This document shows positions 17,429 to 25,519 of a stretch of DNA of 37,633 nucleotides, in pieces (within the stretch, counting starts at the first letter, position 1; each line of letters starts with the position of its first letter). The notes beneath the pieces were generated by a model. That model had not been told where the DNA came from. It saw nothing but the letters and a program-made list of their open reading frames with translations, and made no database searches. Position numbers and translations under genes: made by a program. Source of the stretch: Bacteroidaceae bacterium (GTDB taxonomy: Bacteria > Bacteroidota > Bacteroidia > Bacteroidales > Bacteroidaceae); assembly GCA_016284045.1 (NCBI GenBank), contig JAEEOB010000193.1:1-37633 (forward strand), in the 5' to 3' direction.

Positions 17429-18466
17429 ATGAATAACCCCAAGAAAATTGTTTTTGTCGTCAATCCCATCTCTGGTACGTCGAAAAAGAAAACTATTATC
17501 AAACAAATTGACAAATATATCGACCAAGAGAGATTCCAGTTCCAAATAGAATATACAGAATATAAAGGACATGCTTCACAAATTACAAAAAATGCTGTCG
17601 GACAGGGGGTTGATATCGTTTGTGCTATCGGAGGTGATGGAACTGTCAACGAGGTGGCATCTGAGCTTGTACATACAAACACCGCACTTGCCATAATTCC
17701 TGCTGGATCAGGCAACGGACTGGCGAGACATCTCAGAATTCCTCAGGATGCTATCAGAGCGATTAAGCTTATAAATAAATGTGATCCCATCCCCATTGAC
17801 TATGGAATCATTAATCAGACTCCTTTTTTCTGTACATGTGGGGTTGGCCTTGACGCATTCATCTCGCAGAAATTTGCCGAATCAGGAAAAAGAGGTTTTC
17901 TGTCATATATAGAAAATGTGCTGAAGCATGCGCTTTCATATAACCCTGAGTTCTATCAGCTAGATGTTGTTAATGAACAGGAGACACACGCTGAATATAA
18001 GGCTGCGCTTATTGCATGTGCCAACGCTTCACAATATGGAAACAATGTCTATATAGCTCCAGGGGCATCGGTCACCGATGGACTTATGGATGTTATCATT
18101 GTAGAGCCTTACAATATGCTGGAGGCAACTCAGATGGGATATCAGATCATGCATGGTACATTGCATAAAAACAGCCATGTGAAAAAACTTCAGTGTAAGA
18201 GCATACGGATTAGAAGAAATGAGGAAGGACCTATTCACTACGACGGAGATCCCATGACCACTGGAAAAATCATTGATGTCTCAATTGTCAGCAAAGGTTT
18301 ATATGTTGTTTTCGATGGAAAAGAGGGTATGAGAAAAATTGGTGAATCCCTTCAAAACTCTGTTACCACCTATTATAATAATCTATATATGAAGTCTGAG
18401 CAGATTATTGAAAAAAGTTCAGATAAAGGGAAAAAACTGCTTGGGATTAAAAACCACAAAGAATAG
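17429..18466 (+). CDS. Lipid kinase of the DAGK/sphingosine kinase (YegS/BmrU/LCB5) family
   Basis: The 345-residue protein is a cytoplasmic or membrane-associated kinase that should phosphorylate a lipid hydroxyl with ATP. The N-terminal DAGK catalytic domain shows VNPISGTSKK (residues 11-20), the nucleotide-binding GGDGTVNEVA (68-77) and PAGSGNGLARHL (91-102). The C-terminal beta-rich domain contains CANASQYGNNVYIAPGASVTDG and ends with HYDGDP, typical of YegS/LCB5-type enzymes. The substrate cannot be read from sequence: diacylglycerol, undecaprenol or a sphingoid base are all possible. The divergent serine palmitoyltransferase makes a sphingoid or ceramide substrate a reasonable inference. 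Start chosen at the ATG at 17429. Confidence 0.88.
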   Translation: MNNPKKIVFVVNPISGTSKKKTIIKQIDKYIDQERFQFQIEYTEYKGHASQITKNAVGQGVDIVCAIGGDGTVNEVASELVHTNTALAIIPAGSGNGLARHLRIPQDAIRAIKLINKCDPIPIDYGIINQTPFFCTCGVGLDAFISQKFAESGKRGFLSYIENVLKHALSYNPEFYQLDVVNEQETHAEYKAALIACANASQYGNNVYIAPGASVTDGLMDVIIVEPYNMLEATQMGYQIMHGTLHKNSHVKKLQCKSIRIRRNEEGPIHYDGDPMTTGKIIDVSIVSKGLYVVFDGKEGMRKIGESLQNSVTTYYNNLYMKSEQIIEKSSDKGKKLLGIKNHKE

Positions 18467-18614
18467 CCATCTGCTTATAAAGACCTCCTGCTGGGCACAT
18501 AAAACATTTCCAGTTATCACCTCGTATCAAAGTGGAGACGCGCGCTATAGTGCGTCTTCTGATTTCCATAATGTTGTATTCTTTGCAGCAACAATGTTGA
18601 AGTTTTCTATTCTT

Positions 18615-19781
18615 ATGCAGATTTTCACTGACATCCTTCATGATCTCAAAAGCAGATATCATCTTCCCGAAAGACAATCTGCCACATTGCTTTTCCATTT
18701 TAATTCCTCTCATGAGATGGCTCTTGCTGACGGGACTGACAACTATACTCCGACGAAAAACGTCATTTTAATGGAGGAGCAGCTGGCTAAACTCCCTTGT
18801 GTCTTTGCGTCATCCGATGATGCCGTGGTCGATTTTTATCAGAATCTTTACTACGACTGGCAGGGAAATCTTAAAGAAATCGGAAAATCTGTCTTTATTC
18901 CTTTTCCATGGGGATGGAATCTTGCGGTTAGGAAGAAATTTTTGAAGATTGGTGTTGACCAATCGTATATGCCATCCACACAGGAATTACAGGATATCAG
19001 ATGGTTTGCTTCCAGGCAGTTTCATGTGGATTATATAAGGCTGTTTCTTTTTCATAATCTATCTGTGGATTTGGGGGCATCTCTCGTCGGACATCGCATG
19101 TCTTTCATTAAATTAAAGGATGCTCTCGATTTTAATGGCGACTCCATGATTTTCAAGCAGAACTGGTCAAGCAGCGGCAGGGGAAATTTCACGGCTCAAC
19201 AGGCTGATGAAAAAACGATTAAGCGTATCAATGGTTTTATCAGAACTCAAGGTGGGTGTCTCGTGGATAAATGCTATGATAAAATCCTCGATTTTGCCAT
19301 GGAATTTTATATCTTCGCCAATAGTGAGGTTCGGTTTGTTGGTTTTTCAGTTTTTCAGACTTCAAAGAACGGGAAATATGTGGGCAATGTGGTGGATTCC
19401 CAGGAGAATATTAGAATGCTGATTGAGAAGCATTTCGAGAATTGGCAATTTATCGATATGTTGATTAACACGCATTGTGAGATCCTGAAGAGAACTATGG
19501 CAGGACGTTACACCGGATTTGTGGGAATCGACATGATGGCTGTCAGAGAAGACGGTAAAACAAAATGCCATCCCTGTGTCGAAATCAATCCGAGGATGAA
19601 TATGGGAATCCTGGCTATCGCAGCTTATTTACGCCCTTTTTTCTTCAATGAAGAGGGTGGAGGAGGCAGTGTGGTTGGAGAAAGACGGCGATCATCGACA
19701 CGGACACCCTCGGCGGTGATGCGGGAACGGGGATTCCATACTTGTTTGAGAGACCGTTTCATTTCCATCAAATATTCTTGA
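18615..19781 (+). CDS. ATP-grasp family protein, C-terminus doubtful
   Basis: The frame matches a Bacteroidetes ATP-grasp family of unknown substrate. It has an opening like FNPEHDIALA (here HFNSSHEMALADGTDNYTP), the nucleotide-loop KQNWSSSGRGNF, DFAMEFYIFANSEVRFVG, and a metal-site region GIDMMAV followed by HPCVEINPRMNMG. ATP-grasp enzymes usually ligate a carboxylate to an amine or thiol. The start is uncertain: ATGs at 18594 and 18615 are possible and I prefer 18615, about 30 bases after a near-consensus promoter (TATTCTTTG). The last 52 codons, from about 19625, overlap the convergent glycosidase gene. They switch from AGA/AGG to CGN arginine codons and do not look like native protein, so the gene may have lost its true 3' end. 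It lies 148 bp after the lipid kinase gene. Confidence 0.72.
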   Translation: MQIFTDILHDLKSRYHLPERQSATLLFHFNSSHEMALADGTDNYTPTKNVILMEEQLAKLPCVFASSDDAVVDFYQNLYYDWQGNLKEIGKSVFIPFPWGWNLAVRKKFLKIGVDQSYMPSTQELQDIRWFASRQFHVDYIRLFLFHNLSVDLGASLVGHRMSFIKLKDALDFNGDSMIFKQNWSSSGRGNFTAQQADEKTIKRINGFIRTQGGCLVDKCYDKILDFAMEFYIFANSEVRFVGFSVFQTSKNGKYVGNVVDSQENIRMLIEKHFENWQFIDMLINTHCEILKRTMAGRYTGFVGIDMMAVREDGKTKCHPCVEINPRMNMGILAIAAYLRPFFFNEEGGGGSVVGERRRSSTRTPSAVMRERGFHTCLRDRFISIKYS

Positions 19782-21262
19782 GTGGCGGGACTTTCATTAC
19801 CGAAGCGGTCGCAGGCGGAGATGGCATAATATTGGAAACCACCGATATCAGGAGTGATATTCAGATAGGAACCGGTCACGCGGGTTTTCAGTAAGTTTCT
19901 TCCTGAACTGACATCAACTGGATAGATGTTCGAACCGTAGATGTTATAATAGACATAGTCGTCGTCGTTCAGTTTCAGCTTACGGTCACCTTGTTCATCT
20001 GAGCCAATCCAGTAAAGACATTTTCCCTCAACATCATGATATAAATCGTTCGGGCGGGTTGGGCTGATGCTGTCGATGCTCCATGTCATTCTCGGAGGAA
20101 GACTTATATGTGGGAAGAACTCTGTTTGCACCTGAGTGTAGATACCTTTGCAGTTTCGAGTCAGAAAGTCACTTCGGTAAAAGGCGACGCCGCCCAAGCC
20201 CGAGTTGCGCGAGGCATGAATTTCAGGTCGGACATCATCAAGAACCCAGTTACCCTCGGAGGGATCAAGAAAATAAATACCAAGACCAGGAGCAATAGGA
20301 TGACCGTACTGATGCTCGCGCCAGTCATACAGAAAAGGGAAGAAACTCTCACCTCTGAAATACATCATCGGGAAAAGCACGTCCTGGAGGTTGTCGCGAA
20401 GCCAGCCTTGAGCATCTTGATAGACAGCGTCATAACTGTTCCATCCTTTCGAACTGTAACGGCTCAAATCACGGAATTTACCGATTGGAGAGCTAGACAG
20501 CTTCACCCATGGTTTTATCGGTTTCACTGCGTTGTGAATCTTGCGTACGATAGAAGTGATGTTCTCACGCCGTTGGGAAGCACTGCAGTCGTCCTTGTAA
20601 TTATAGCTCTTTTCAGGATAACGGATGTAGTCTAATGAGATGCCGTCGATATCGTAATGCTCACATAGCTCACGGCAGAGCGATGCCATGTAGTCACCTG
20701 TCGCAGGGTTGTCAGGACGCATAAACCAGTTGTCACCGGCAGCACGCACAAGGCCGGGACATTGCTTCACAATCGAGAAGTTGCCGAATCCGTTTTGTTT
20801 CTTTTTGTCACCCAATGGAATCGTCACAAGCCAGCAGTGAAGCTCCATGCCGCGGCGATGACACTCGCTGATGGCAAAGCGCAAGGGGTCATATCCTGGG
20901 TCTTTCCCTGGAACACCAGTTAGGCATTCATCCCATGGCTCTATCGTAGATGGGTATATCACCGAACCGCGGATGCGTGTCTGAAGTATCACGGTGTTTA
21001 TGTTGGCTGCCTGAAGCTGGTTTAGGATCATGCGAAGCTCTTGCTTCTGCTCCTCCATGCTCTTCTCGTCCTTTGCTTTTGTCCGAGGCCAGTCCAGACT
21101 CATGATGGTCGTAAGCCATACTGCGCGGATTTCATGCTTCGGATACATTGATGTCGTAGTCCATGGATCTGTACTTGATGCTGCATCGGTCATATAACCC
21201 TGCCCATATATATTTAATAAGGATAATAATCCACAAAAGAATAAAACAGTTTTCTTTGACAT
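19625..21262 (-). CDS. Secreted glycoside hydrolase-like protein (GHL10/DUF187 family) with FN3-like C-terminus
   Basis: The protein starts at the ATG at 21262 (MSKKTVLFFCGLLSLLNIYGQG, a signal peptide), giving 545 residues; frame sequence further upstream overlaps the promoter. The GHL10 TIM-barrel core runs from about residue 40 to 370. It has HEIRAVWLTTIMSLDWP, QLQAANINTVILQTRIRG, GMELHCWLV, the acidic segment DIDGISLDYIRYP and DVLFPMMYFRG. A beta-sandwich, FN3-like segment follows (YYAISACDRFGNES). Family members act on bacterial cell-wall or polysaccharide glycans, but few are characterised. The last residues (TLPPPPSSLKKKGRK) look irregular and overlap the end of the convergent ATP-grasp frame by 157 bp, so the native C-terminus may have changed here. 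Confidence 0.87.
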   Translation of the reverse strand: MSKKTVLFFCGLLSLLNIYGQGYMTDAASSTDPWTTTSMYPKHEIRAVWLTTIMSLDWPRTKAKDEKSMEEQKQELRMILNQLQAANINTVILQTRIRGSVIYPSTIEPWDECLTGVPGKDPGYDPLRFAISECHRRGMELHCWLVTIPLGDKKKQNGFGNFSIVKQCPGLVRAAGDNWFMRPDNPATGDYMASLCRELCEHYDIDGISLDYIRYPEKSYNYKDDCSASQRRENITSIVRKIHNAVKPIKPWVKLSSSPIGKFRDLSRYSSKGWNSYDAVYQDAQGWLRDNLQDVLFPMMYFRGESFFPFLYDWREHQYGHPIAPGLGIYFLDPSEGNWVLDDVRPEIHASRNSGLGGVAFYRSDFLTRNCKGIYTQVQTEFFPHISLPPRMTWSIDSISPTRPNDLYHDVEGKCLYWIGSDEQGDRKLKLNDDDYVYYNIYGSNIYPVDVSSGRNLLKTRVTGSYLNITPDIGGFQYYAISACDRFGNESPATQEYLMEMKRSLKQVWNPRSRITAEGVRVDDRRLSPTTLPPPPSSLKKKGRK

Positions 21263-21318
21263 TTCTTTTCTAATGAATAGGTAAACAATAAACCTTCTTG
21301 TCTTCTTATTTCTAGTTG

Positions 21319-21350
21319 CAAAGTTACGAATAACCAAGCACAATACCAAA
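21319..21350 (-). promoter_or_regulatory. Promoter of the GHL10 gene
   Basis: Minus-strand TTTG (21347-21350), 20-base spacer and TAACTTTG (21319-21326) form a good Bacteroidetes promoter 57 bases upstream of the chosen start codon, and support that start. The stretch 21351-21580 is AT-rich, and I see nothing in it beyond the tmRNA promoter region. Confidence 0.72.
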
Positions 21351-21583
21351 AATACGTCTGTTTTTTAATTATCTTTTGGATTCCATTTTCATTCCGCTCT
21401 CATTACTTCCATTTCAACAATTGTTCTCAAATTTCCCTTCTTCTTCCTGTGAAGACTATAATAACCTCGCCATAGGAACCTTGCTGCTTGCTATATTGTT
21501 TTTCTTGTTGTTTTTTTTGTTAATCTTTGTTAAACACATTCAAGAAAACTCCAAAACTTCATGGTCAATAGAATTAATTATCT

Positions 21584-21591
21584 TACATTTG
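21584..21591 (+). promoter_or_regulatory. Promoter of ssrA
   Basis: TACATTTG matches TAnnTTTG and lies 22 bases upstream of the tmRNA 5' end. A -33 element is not obvious. Confidence 0.6.
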
Positions 21592-21613
21592 CATGCTTAA
21601 AAAATATAGCTCT

Positions 21614-22008
21614 GGGGTTGACACGGATTTGACAGCTTGCAGAGGTGGTACGTAAGCATGCAGAGCGTTGATGGCTGGCTCTTTAATCACGGCTCTCGAA
21701 CAATTATCTGGCGAAAACAATTACGCTCTCGCTGCCTAAACGAAGTTTAGTACTTTAGGCTTAATTCCCTCAACGGGAGGGAACGAGACGTCGCCCTGAC
21801 AGCTGGTTTTCCGAAGCGGTCAGTAAGCGGCGCGGTAAAATCGGAAATAGTCGGTGAAGGCTCCGATTCACTGATGAATATTAAGGAGATAAGGAAGCGG
21901 TTGGTCGTCCGATTCTTGCCACTTCTCGAAAATTACAACCGGAATAAGCATGTAGAAACCGTATGGTCTCCTGGTTTGGACGCGGGTTCGACTCCCGCCA
22001 GCTCCACC
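21614..22008 (+). ncRNA. ssrA: Transfer-messenger RNA (tmRNA)
   Basis: tmRNA rescues stalled ribosomes and tags incomplete proteins for proteolysis with SmpB. The 5' end GGGGTTGACACGG pairs with the 3' acceptor strand CAGCTCC. The T-arm GCGGGTTCGACTCCCGC (around 21982-21998) is followed by the acceptor end ACC at about 22008, with the final A not encoded as CCA. The tag reading frame lies at 21710-21739. Pseudoknot-rich sequence fills the remainder. It is a one-piece, non-permuted tmRNA with normal length (395 nt). A terminator follows. Open frames reading through it are not genes. Confidence 0.96.
21710..21739 (+). other. tmRNA tag reading frame
   Basis: The frame GGC GAA AAC AAT TAC GCT CTC GCT GCC TAA encodes GENNYALAA and a stop. 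The hydrophobic-Ala-Ala end is the usual degron for ClpXP-type proteases. GENNYALAA is the form I associate with Bacteroidetes. Confidence 0.92.
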
Positions 22009-22043
22009 CTAAGCCTTGATAATCATTTGATTATCCAAGAACG

Positions 22044-22087
22044 GACACGTTTTGGACACAACTTGTTCAAAACGTGTCTGTTTTTTT
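22044..22087 (+). terminator. Terminator of ssrA
   Basis: An 11-bp stem (GGACACGTTTTG side 22044-22054, CAAAACGTGTC 22068-22078) with a 13-base loop is followed by seven T residues at 22081-22087. Confidence 0.88.
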
Positions 22088-22249
22088 GTTGACAGAATCT
22101 CTGAAATTCTTGTAAACTTGATCATTGCCTGGTTTGTGAACTTGATTGAGTGATTACTCCATTAGATTTTCTTTGGAATACGATCATACACGAGTCCCTA
22201 GGCTTCTTACTTTCTATAGGAGGATTAAGTAATAGTGAAAAAATTAGTT

Positions 22250-22363
22250 ATGAAAATTTATCTTAGCTTTTTGAGCTTTTTTCAGTTGGTCAGAGGGAGT
22301 GATGCGGACATCATGACCGATGAACAGCTGGAAAAGAGCCTAAAAGATAAGTTTAAAACTTGA
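22250..22363 (+). CDS. Short hypothetical frame (37 aa), possibly a gene remnant
   Basis: In the 420-bp space after the tmRNA, an ATG at 22250 (or GTG at 22235) opens a frame of 37 codons. A purine-rich AGGAGG stretch (22219-22224) lies 11 bases before the GTG and 26 before the ATG. The product begins MKIYLSFLSFF, hydrophobic, and ends in a hydrophilic helix (DADIMTDEQLEKSLKDKFKT). I know no homologue. It could be a small protein, the scar of a degraded gene, or chance. No TAnnTTTG element is evident nearby. Confidence 0.25.
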   Translation: MKIYLSFLSFFQLVRGSDADIMTDEQLEKSLKDKFKT

Positions 22364-22431
22364 ATGATTGCCTGACATTAAATTTACTCAGTTATTTTTT
22401 TACTGTTGCTAACTCCCTTTTTTGGCTTAAA

Positions 22432-22617
22432 TTATTTGTATTTAGTATAATTGTATTTTTCTCTCAATTCAGCTTTCTTCTCATCGCTCTGACGCTTGAA
22501 ATAATTGCGCCAGCCAGGACAGAAATTAATGTGCCAACGCCAAAACTTACCTAACATCGAGTTTGGCTTCTTGTCGTAGTAGGCACGAAACTTACAATTT
22601 TCACAGATATGTGCCAT
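22432..22617 (-). CDS. Small conserved Cys-containing Bacteroidetes protein
   Basis: The 61-residue protein (opening MAHICENCKFRAYY, with WRWHINFCPGWRNYFK in the middle) matches a short hypothetical family I remember in Bacteroides and Prevotella. The Cys5, Cys8 and Cys33 positions suggest metal binding or a zinc-ribbon half. The C-terminus is charged and helical (about residues 42-61). It lies 38 bp downstream of the TPR protein gene on the same strand, so the two are probably co-transcribed. Function unknown. Confidence 0.8.
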   Translation of the reverse strand: MAHICENCKFRAYYDKKPNSMLGKFWRWHINFCPGWRNYFKRQSDEKKAELREKYNYTKYK

Positions 22618-22655
22618 TGTTTTAGAATAAATTATGAATAACTAATTACTAACAA

Positions 22656-23603
22656 CTAAATTGGATATTTCTCTGCCATCTTGCGGTAAAAATCCTCTTG
22701 TGTACGCTCACTACACGGTGTGATTCCCTTTAACTTATTCAAAAGTACGTTAATATCTCGGGTGTTATGAAAACCCAATGCTGTTCGCGTTACTACACAT
22801 TTCTGCACTTCGTATGCGGCACGTGTATTGTCGCGGCCTATGAGCAGACGAGCTAATGCAATTCGGTAACTTCCACGGAATTTCTCCTGACGTTGATTTT
22901 GGATGGCACGGCAATAAAGCGACGCTTTCTTTCCGATATCCTCTGTTTGCTCTGCCAGCTCAGCAAACAGATAACTGTCGTGATAGCGTTGTAGCAGGCG
23001 ACGGTAAATCGCTATGGATTTCTCATGCTCACCCATGATGTTATAAACCACTGCTAAATAGCGCTGATTGTTCTTGTGGCGCGGAGCACGCCGTAAGGCC
23101 TCTTCCAACAACGGCATCACCTTCAGTGCATGGTCTGCATCAGGATGTTCCTGTATGGCATGAAAACAGCGGGTCAACATTCGCTGAGCGGTCGAAGGCA
23201 GAAGATGACTTCTGCTTACGCCTTTCTCATCAGTGGTTGTTGCAGTATGGCTTTCCCAGTCAGTGTCACGCAACTTTTCAACTCCGTAATGTTCAATAAA
23301 ATCCAGAATCTGAAAGGTCTGCGACTTCTCGTCAAGTAGCAAGGCGGCATGAAGCATAGCGGCATGGCACTTCCCGTCTGTGTCATCTATATTGGGCTGA
23401 ACGCGGAGCAAGGCCTCAAATATTTTCTCTGCTTCACCTATACGCTTCTCTTGAATACGCTTCTTCAAAATGTCACTTGCGGTCCAGAACATACACAGGG
23501 TTGTATATTTGCCCTGATGAACGGCATACATTGGACGGATGGCAGCGTATGCCTCTTCTATCTTACCCTCCTTGCGTAAGTCGAACACTTCTTTTACTGT
23601 CAT
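22656..23603 (-). CDS. TPR-type helical repeat protein (DUF7017-like, tentative)
   Basis: The 315-residue cytoplasmic protein (no signal peptide or membrane helix) is mostly alpha-helical and carries degenerate TPR units. The clearest lie in the second half, around ALRRAPRHKNNQRYLAVVYNIMGEHEKSIAIYRRLLQ, with the 34-residue spacing and Pro/Ala positions expected. The N-terminus MTVKEVFDLRKEGKIEEAYAAIRPMYA and the segment KYTTLCMFWTASDILKKR recall a Bacteroidales-wide family that I believe is DUF7017; the name is from memory. No catalytic motif. It is followed by a small Cys-containing protein gene, probably its operon partner. A protein-protein interaction role is the only reasonable inference. 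Confidence 0.85.
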   Translation of the reverse strand: MTVKEVFDLRKEGKIEEAYAAIRPMYAVHQGKYTTLCMFWTASDILKKRIQEKRIGEAEKIFEALLRVQPNIDDTDGKCHAAMLHAALLLDEKSQTFQILDFIEHYGVEKLRDTDWESHTATTTDEKGVSRSHLLPSTAQRMLTRCFHAIQEHPDADHALKVMPLLEEALRRAPRHKNNQRYLAVVYNIMGEHEKSIAIYRRLLQRYHDSYLFAELAEQTEDIGKKASLYCRAIQNQRQEKFRGSYRIALARLLIGRDNTRAAYEVQKCVVTRTALGFHNTRDINVLLNKLKGITPCSERTQEDFYRKMAEKYPI

Positions 23604-23643
23604 GATAAATGTGTTTTTTAACGAGGTTGATTGCTTTTAACTG

Positions 23644-23651
23644 CAAAAGTA
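23644..23651 (-). promoter_or_regulatory. Candidate promoter of the TPR protein gene
   Basis: Minus-strand TACTTTTG fits TAnnTTTG, 41 bases before the ATG at 23603. The -33 element is weak. Confidence 0.4.
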
Positions 23652-23746
23652 ATGAAAATCTTTATATTATAGACGTTTTTGTTCTACTATTTTTGGATGA
23701 TGATTTCTTTTTGCGAAGATAATCATGATTATTCATGGAAAAATTG

Positions 23747-23754
23747 TATATTTG
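23747..23754 (+). promoter_or_regulatory. Promoter of msrA
   Basis: TATATTTG matches TAnnTTTG exactly, 25 bases before the msrA start codon, implying a short leader. Confidence 0.6.
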
Positions 23755-23778
23755 CAACAATTTTAATACTTTTAAATA

Positions 23779-24309
23779 ATGGACTCAACAATTAAAGACA
23801 TTTATCTTGCAGGGGGGTGCTTTTGGGGAACTGAGCATTTTTTCAAACAAGTGAAAGGCGTGGTAGATACAGAAGTGGGATATGCTAACGGCATCATTGA
23901 TAATCCAACATATCAGCAGGTTTGCACAGATACAACTAAATTTGCAGAAACAGTGCATGTGTGTTATGACCCGTCAGTCATAACACTCAAATTCTTACTC
24001 TCTCTTTATTTTAAAGCCATCGACCCGGTCAGTGTCAACAAACAAGGGCATGACGAAGGCACTCAGTACAGAACAGGAATCTATTACACCGACCTTCAAG
24101 ATTTGAGTGTGATTAAGAATGTTTGCGAATCTGAACAGAAAAACTACAACGAGCCGCTTGCTGTGGAAATTCTGCCACTTGTCAATTTCTATAATGCTGA
24201 AGAATATCACCAGGACTATCTCGATAAGAACCCTGACGGGTATTGCCATTTGCCTCTCAAACTCTTTGAATTTGCTAAAAAGGCGATAGATAGTGAAGTT
24301 TTAACCTAA
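23779..24309 (+). CDS. msrA: Peptide-methionine (S)-S-oxide reductase
   Basis: MsrA reduces the S-epimer of methionine sulfoxide in proteins, repairing oxidative damage. The 176-residue protein has the catalytic motif GCFWGTEHFF with nucleophile Cys14. It also has the conserved VGYANG, GHDEGTQYRTGIYY and AEEYHQDYLDKNP blocks. It is a single-domain form without an MsrB fusion or signal peptide, so cytoplasmic. The start ATG at 23779 is supported by the promoter directly upstream. Its last 9 bases overlap the 3' end of the convergent FucI-like gene. Confidence 0.95.
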   Translation: MDSTIKDIYLAGGCFWGTEHFFKQVKGVVDTEVGYANGIIDNPTYQQVCTDTTKFAETVHVCYDPSVITLKFLLSLYFKAIDPVSVNKQGHDEGTQYRTGIYYTDLQDLSVIKNVCESEQKNYNEPLAVEILPLVNFYNAEEYHQDYLDKNPDGYCHLPLKLFEFAKKAIDSEVLT

Positions 24310-25506
24310 CTGCATGAATTCTTCTATTAGTGCCTGATGATGTCCGAATATGATAATATGATGATTACCAATCGGCTCTCTTAGGAAATAAGAGATTCGA
24401 CTGACATCCGACAAGCGTATTACCTGCTGAGTTCGACATAAGTTAACGGATGACTCATTTCTTATCAGTTCACCTTCTGCCACAAAACTGCGTGTCAAAT
24501 CTCCTGATATCTTGAATATCGTGACTGGACCTTTTTTCATGTAGCCGCGGATGCCGATTCCGATTCCTGATTCATAATGAGTGTCATATTCATAACGTTC
24601 CACCATATTGAGAGGAATTGTACAATGAGCAAACAATAGTTCGCCTGTTTCGGGATCTATTCGCGACGGATTGGCTTGGAAACCTGAAGTCCCGGTCAGG
24701 GCTTGACTAATCATCATAGTTATGAGGGCGGGAACATCACCTTCACAACCGGAGACGATTCCCTCTGAATTCAATTTGGCTAAAGCCAGACAGCCGGTAT
24801 TATGAATTTTCTCCAACAAATCGAAACAACGTATCGTGAACCCATGCAGTTGATAGTTGTATATGATTGATTTTAAACCTTTGTATATTTGTAAAGCACC
24901 GGGTAAAGATTCTTTCAGATTGGATGGAACGCTTTCCTCATTTCCCGATAATACAAGAGTATCACTGGAGTTGTTCATTTCATGAACAACTTCTTCTATT
25001 GGTATGTCAATGAATTCTATACCAAGTTCTTTTTTTACGATTTCTTTGTTGAATTTGCTGGAAATCAACCAGTCTGAGGGAGCACCTATTATCCCGAGAC
25101 GTTTACCATGTAAGGATTGCCTTATGGATTGAACTTGTTCCAATGATTTGATACGCTGGGATATATAAGATGCTTTTCCATGTATAATCTCACCGTTCAA
25201 TCCTTGCTGACGTAGATAAGATAGAATTTCCATTGAGGCGGCGAGTGAGTTGCTCAAACCTGATGTGAGCAGGTAATAAGAATGACACGATTTAGTCTGC
25301 AAATCTGGAAGTAACTCTTTGAAAAACCCTTCTGTTCCGCCTGTACGGACATAGATGAGATTTAAGTCATAACTTCCATAATCTTTGAAGTTGTTTTCTC
25401 TGTAATCAAATGTGATTTTCAGACTGCCTAAAAACTCTTTGGTCATTGCTGATACTGACTGTACGTCATGTAAAGCGGATGTTAATGTGTAGATACCGAT
25501 ACTCAT
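24301..25506 (-). CDS. L-fucose/L-arabinose isomerase-fold protein
   Basis: The 401-residue protein resembles the FucI/AraI C-terminal-fold hypothetical proteins of Bacteroidales. The segment GIVSGCEGDVPALITMMISQALTG, with Glu and Asp in positions used for Mn-binding in fucose isomerases, is the clearest sign. The segments TIPLNMVERYEYDTHYESGIGIGIRG and GPVTIFKISGDL agree with the C-terminal beta domain. The N-terminal half has Rossmann-like features (HGKRLGIIGAPSDWLIS). It may be an isomerase acting on a released sugar, or a catalytically divergent relative. It is third in a coupled operon after the GH43 enzyme and polyferredoxin (13 bp gap). Specific substrate not determinable. Confidence 0.75.
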   Translation of the reverse strand: MSIGIYTLTSALHDVQSVSAMTKEFLGSLKITFDYRENNFKDYGSYDLNLIYVRTGGTEGFFKELLPDLQTKSCHSYYLLTSGLSNSLAASMEILSYLRQQGLNGEIIHGKASYISQRIKSLEQVQSIRQSLHGKRLGIIGAPSDWLISSKFNKEIVKKELGIEFIDIPIEEVVHEMNNSSDTLVLSGNEESVPSNLKESLPGALQIYKGLKSIIYNYQLHGFTIRCFDLLEKIHNTGCLALAKLNSEGIVSGCEGDVPALITMMISQALTGTSGFQANPSRIDPETGELLFAHCTIPLNMVERYEYDTHYESGIGIGIRGYMKKGPVTIFKISGDLTRSFVAEGELIRNESSVNLCRTQQVIRLSDVSRISYFLREPIGNHHIIIFGHHQALIEEFMQLG

Positions 25507-25519
25507 TTGTTGTGAGGGC

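Noticed and set aside
21376-21600. Hydrophobic 74-codon plus-strand frame before ssrA
   Set aside because: It starts with TTG, runs through the tmRNA promoter and ends at the tmRNA 5' end; its hydrophobicity follows from T-rich DNA.
21874-22092. 72-codon frame inside and after tmRNA
   Set aside because: It is read through tmRNA structure and its terminator.
21614-22363. Possible integrated element next to ssrA
   Set aside because: The tmRNA 3' end is followed by its own terminator, and there is no integrase, no repeated 3' end of ssrA and no foreign gene set.
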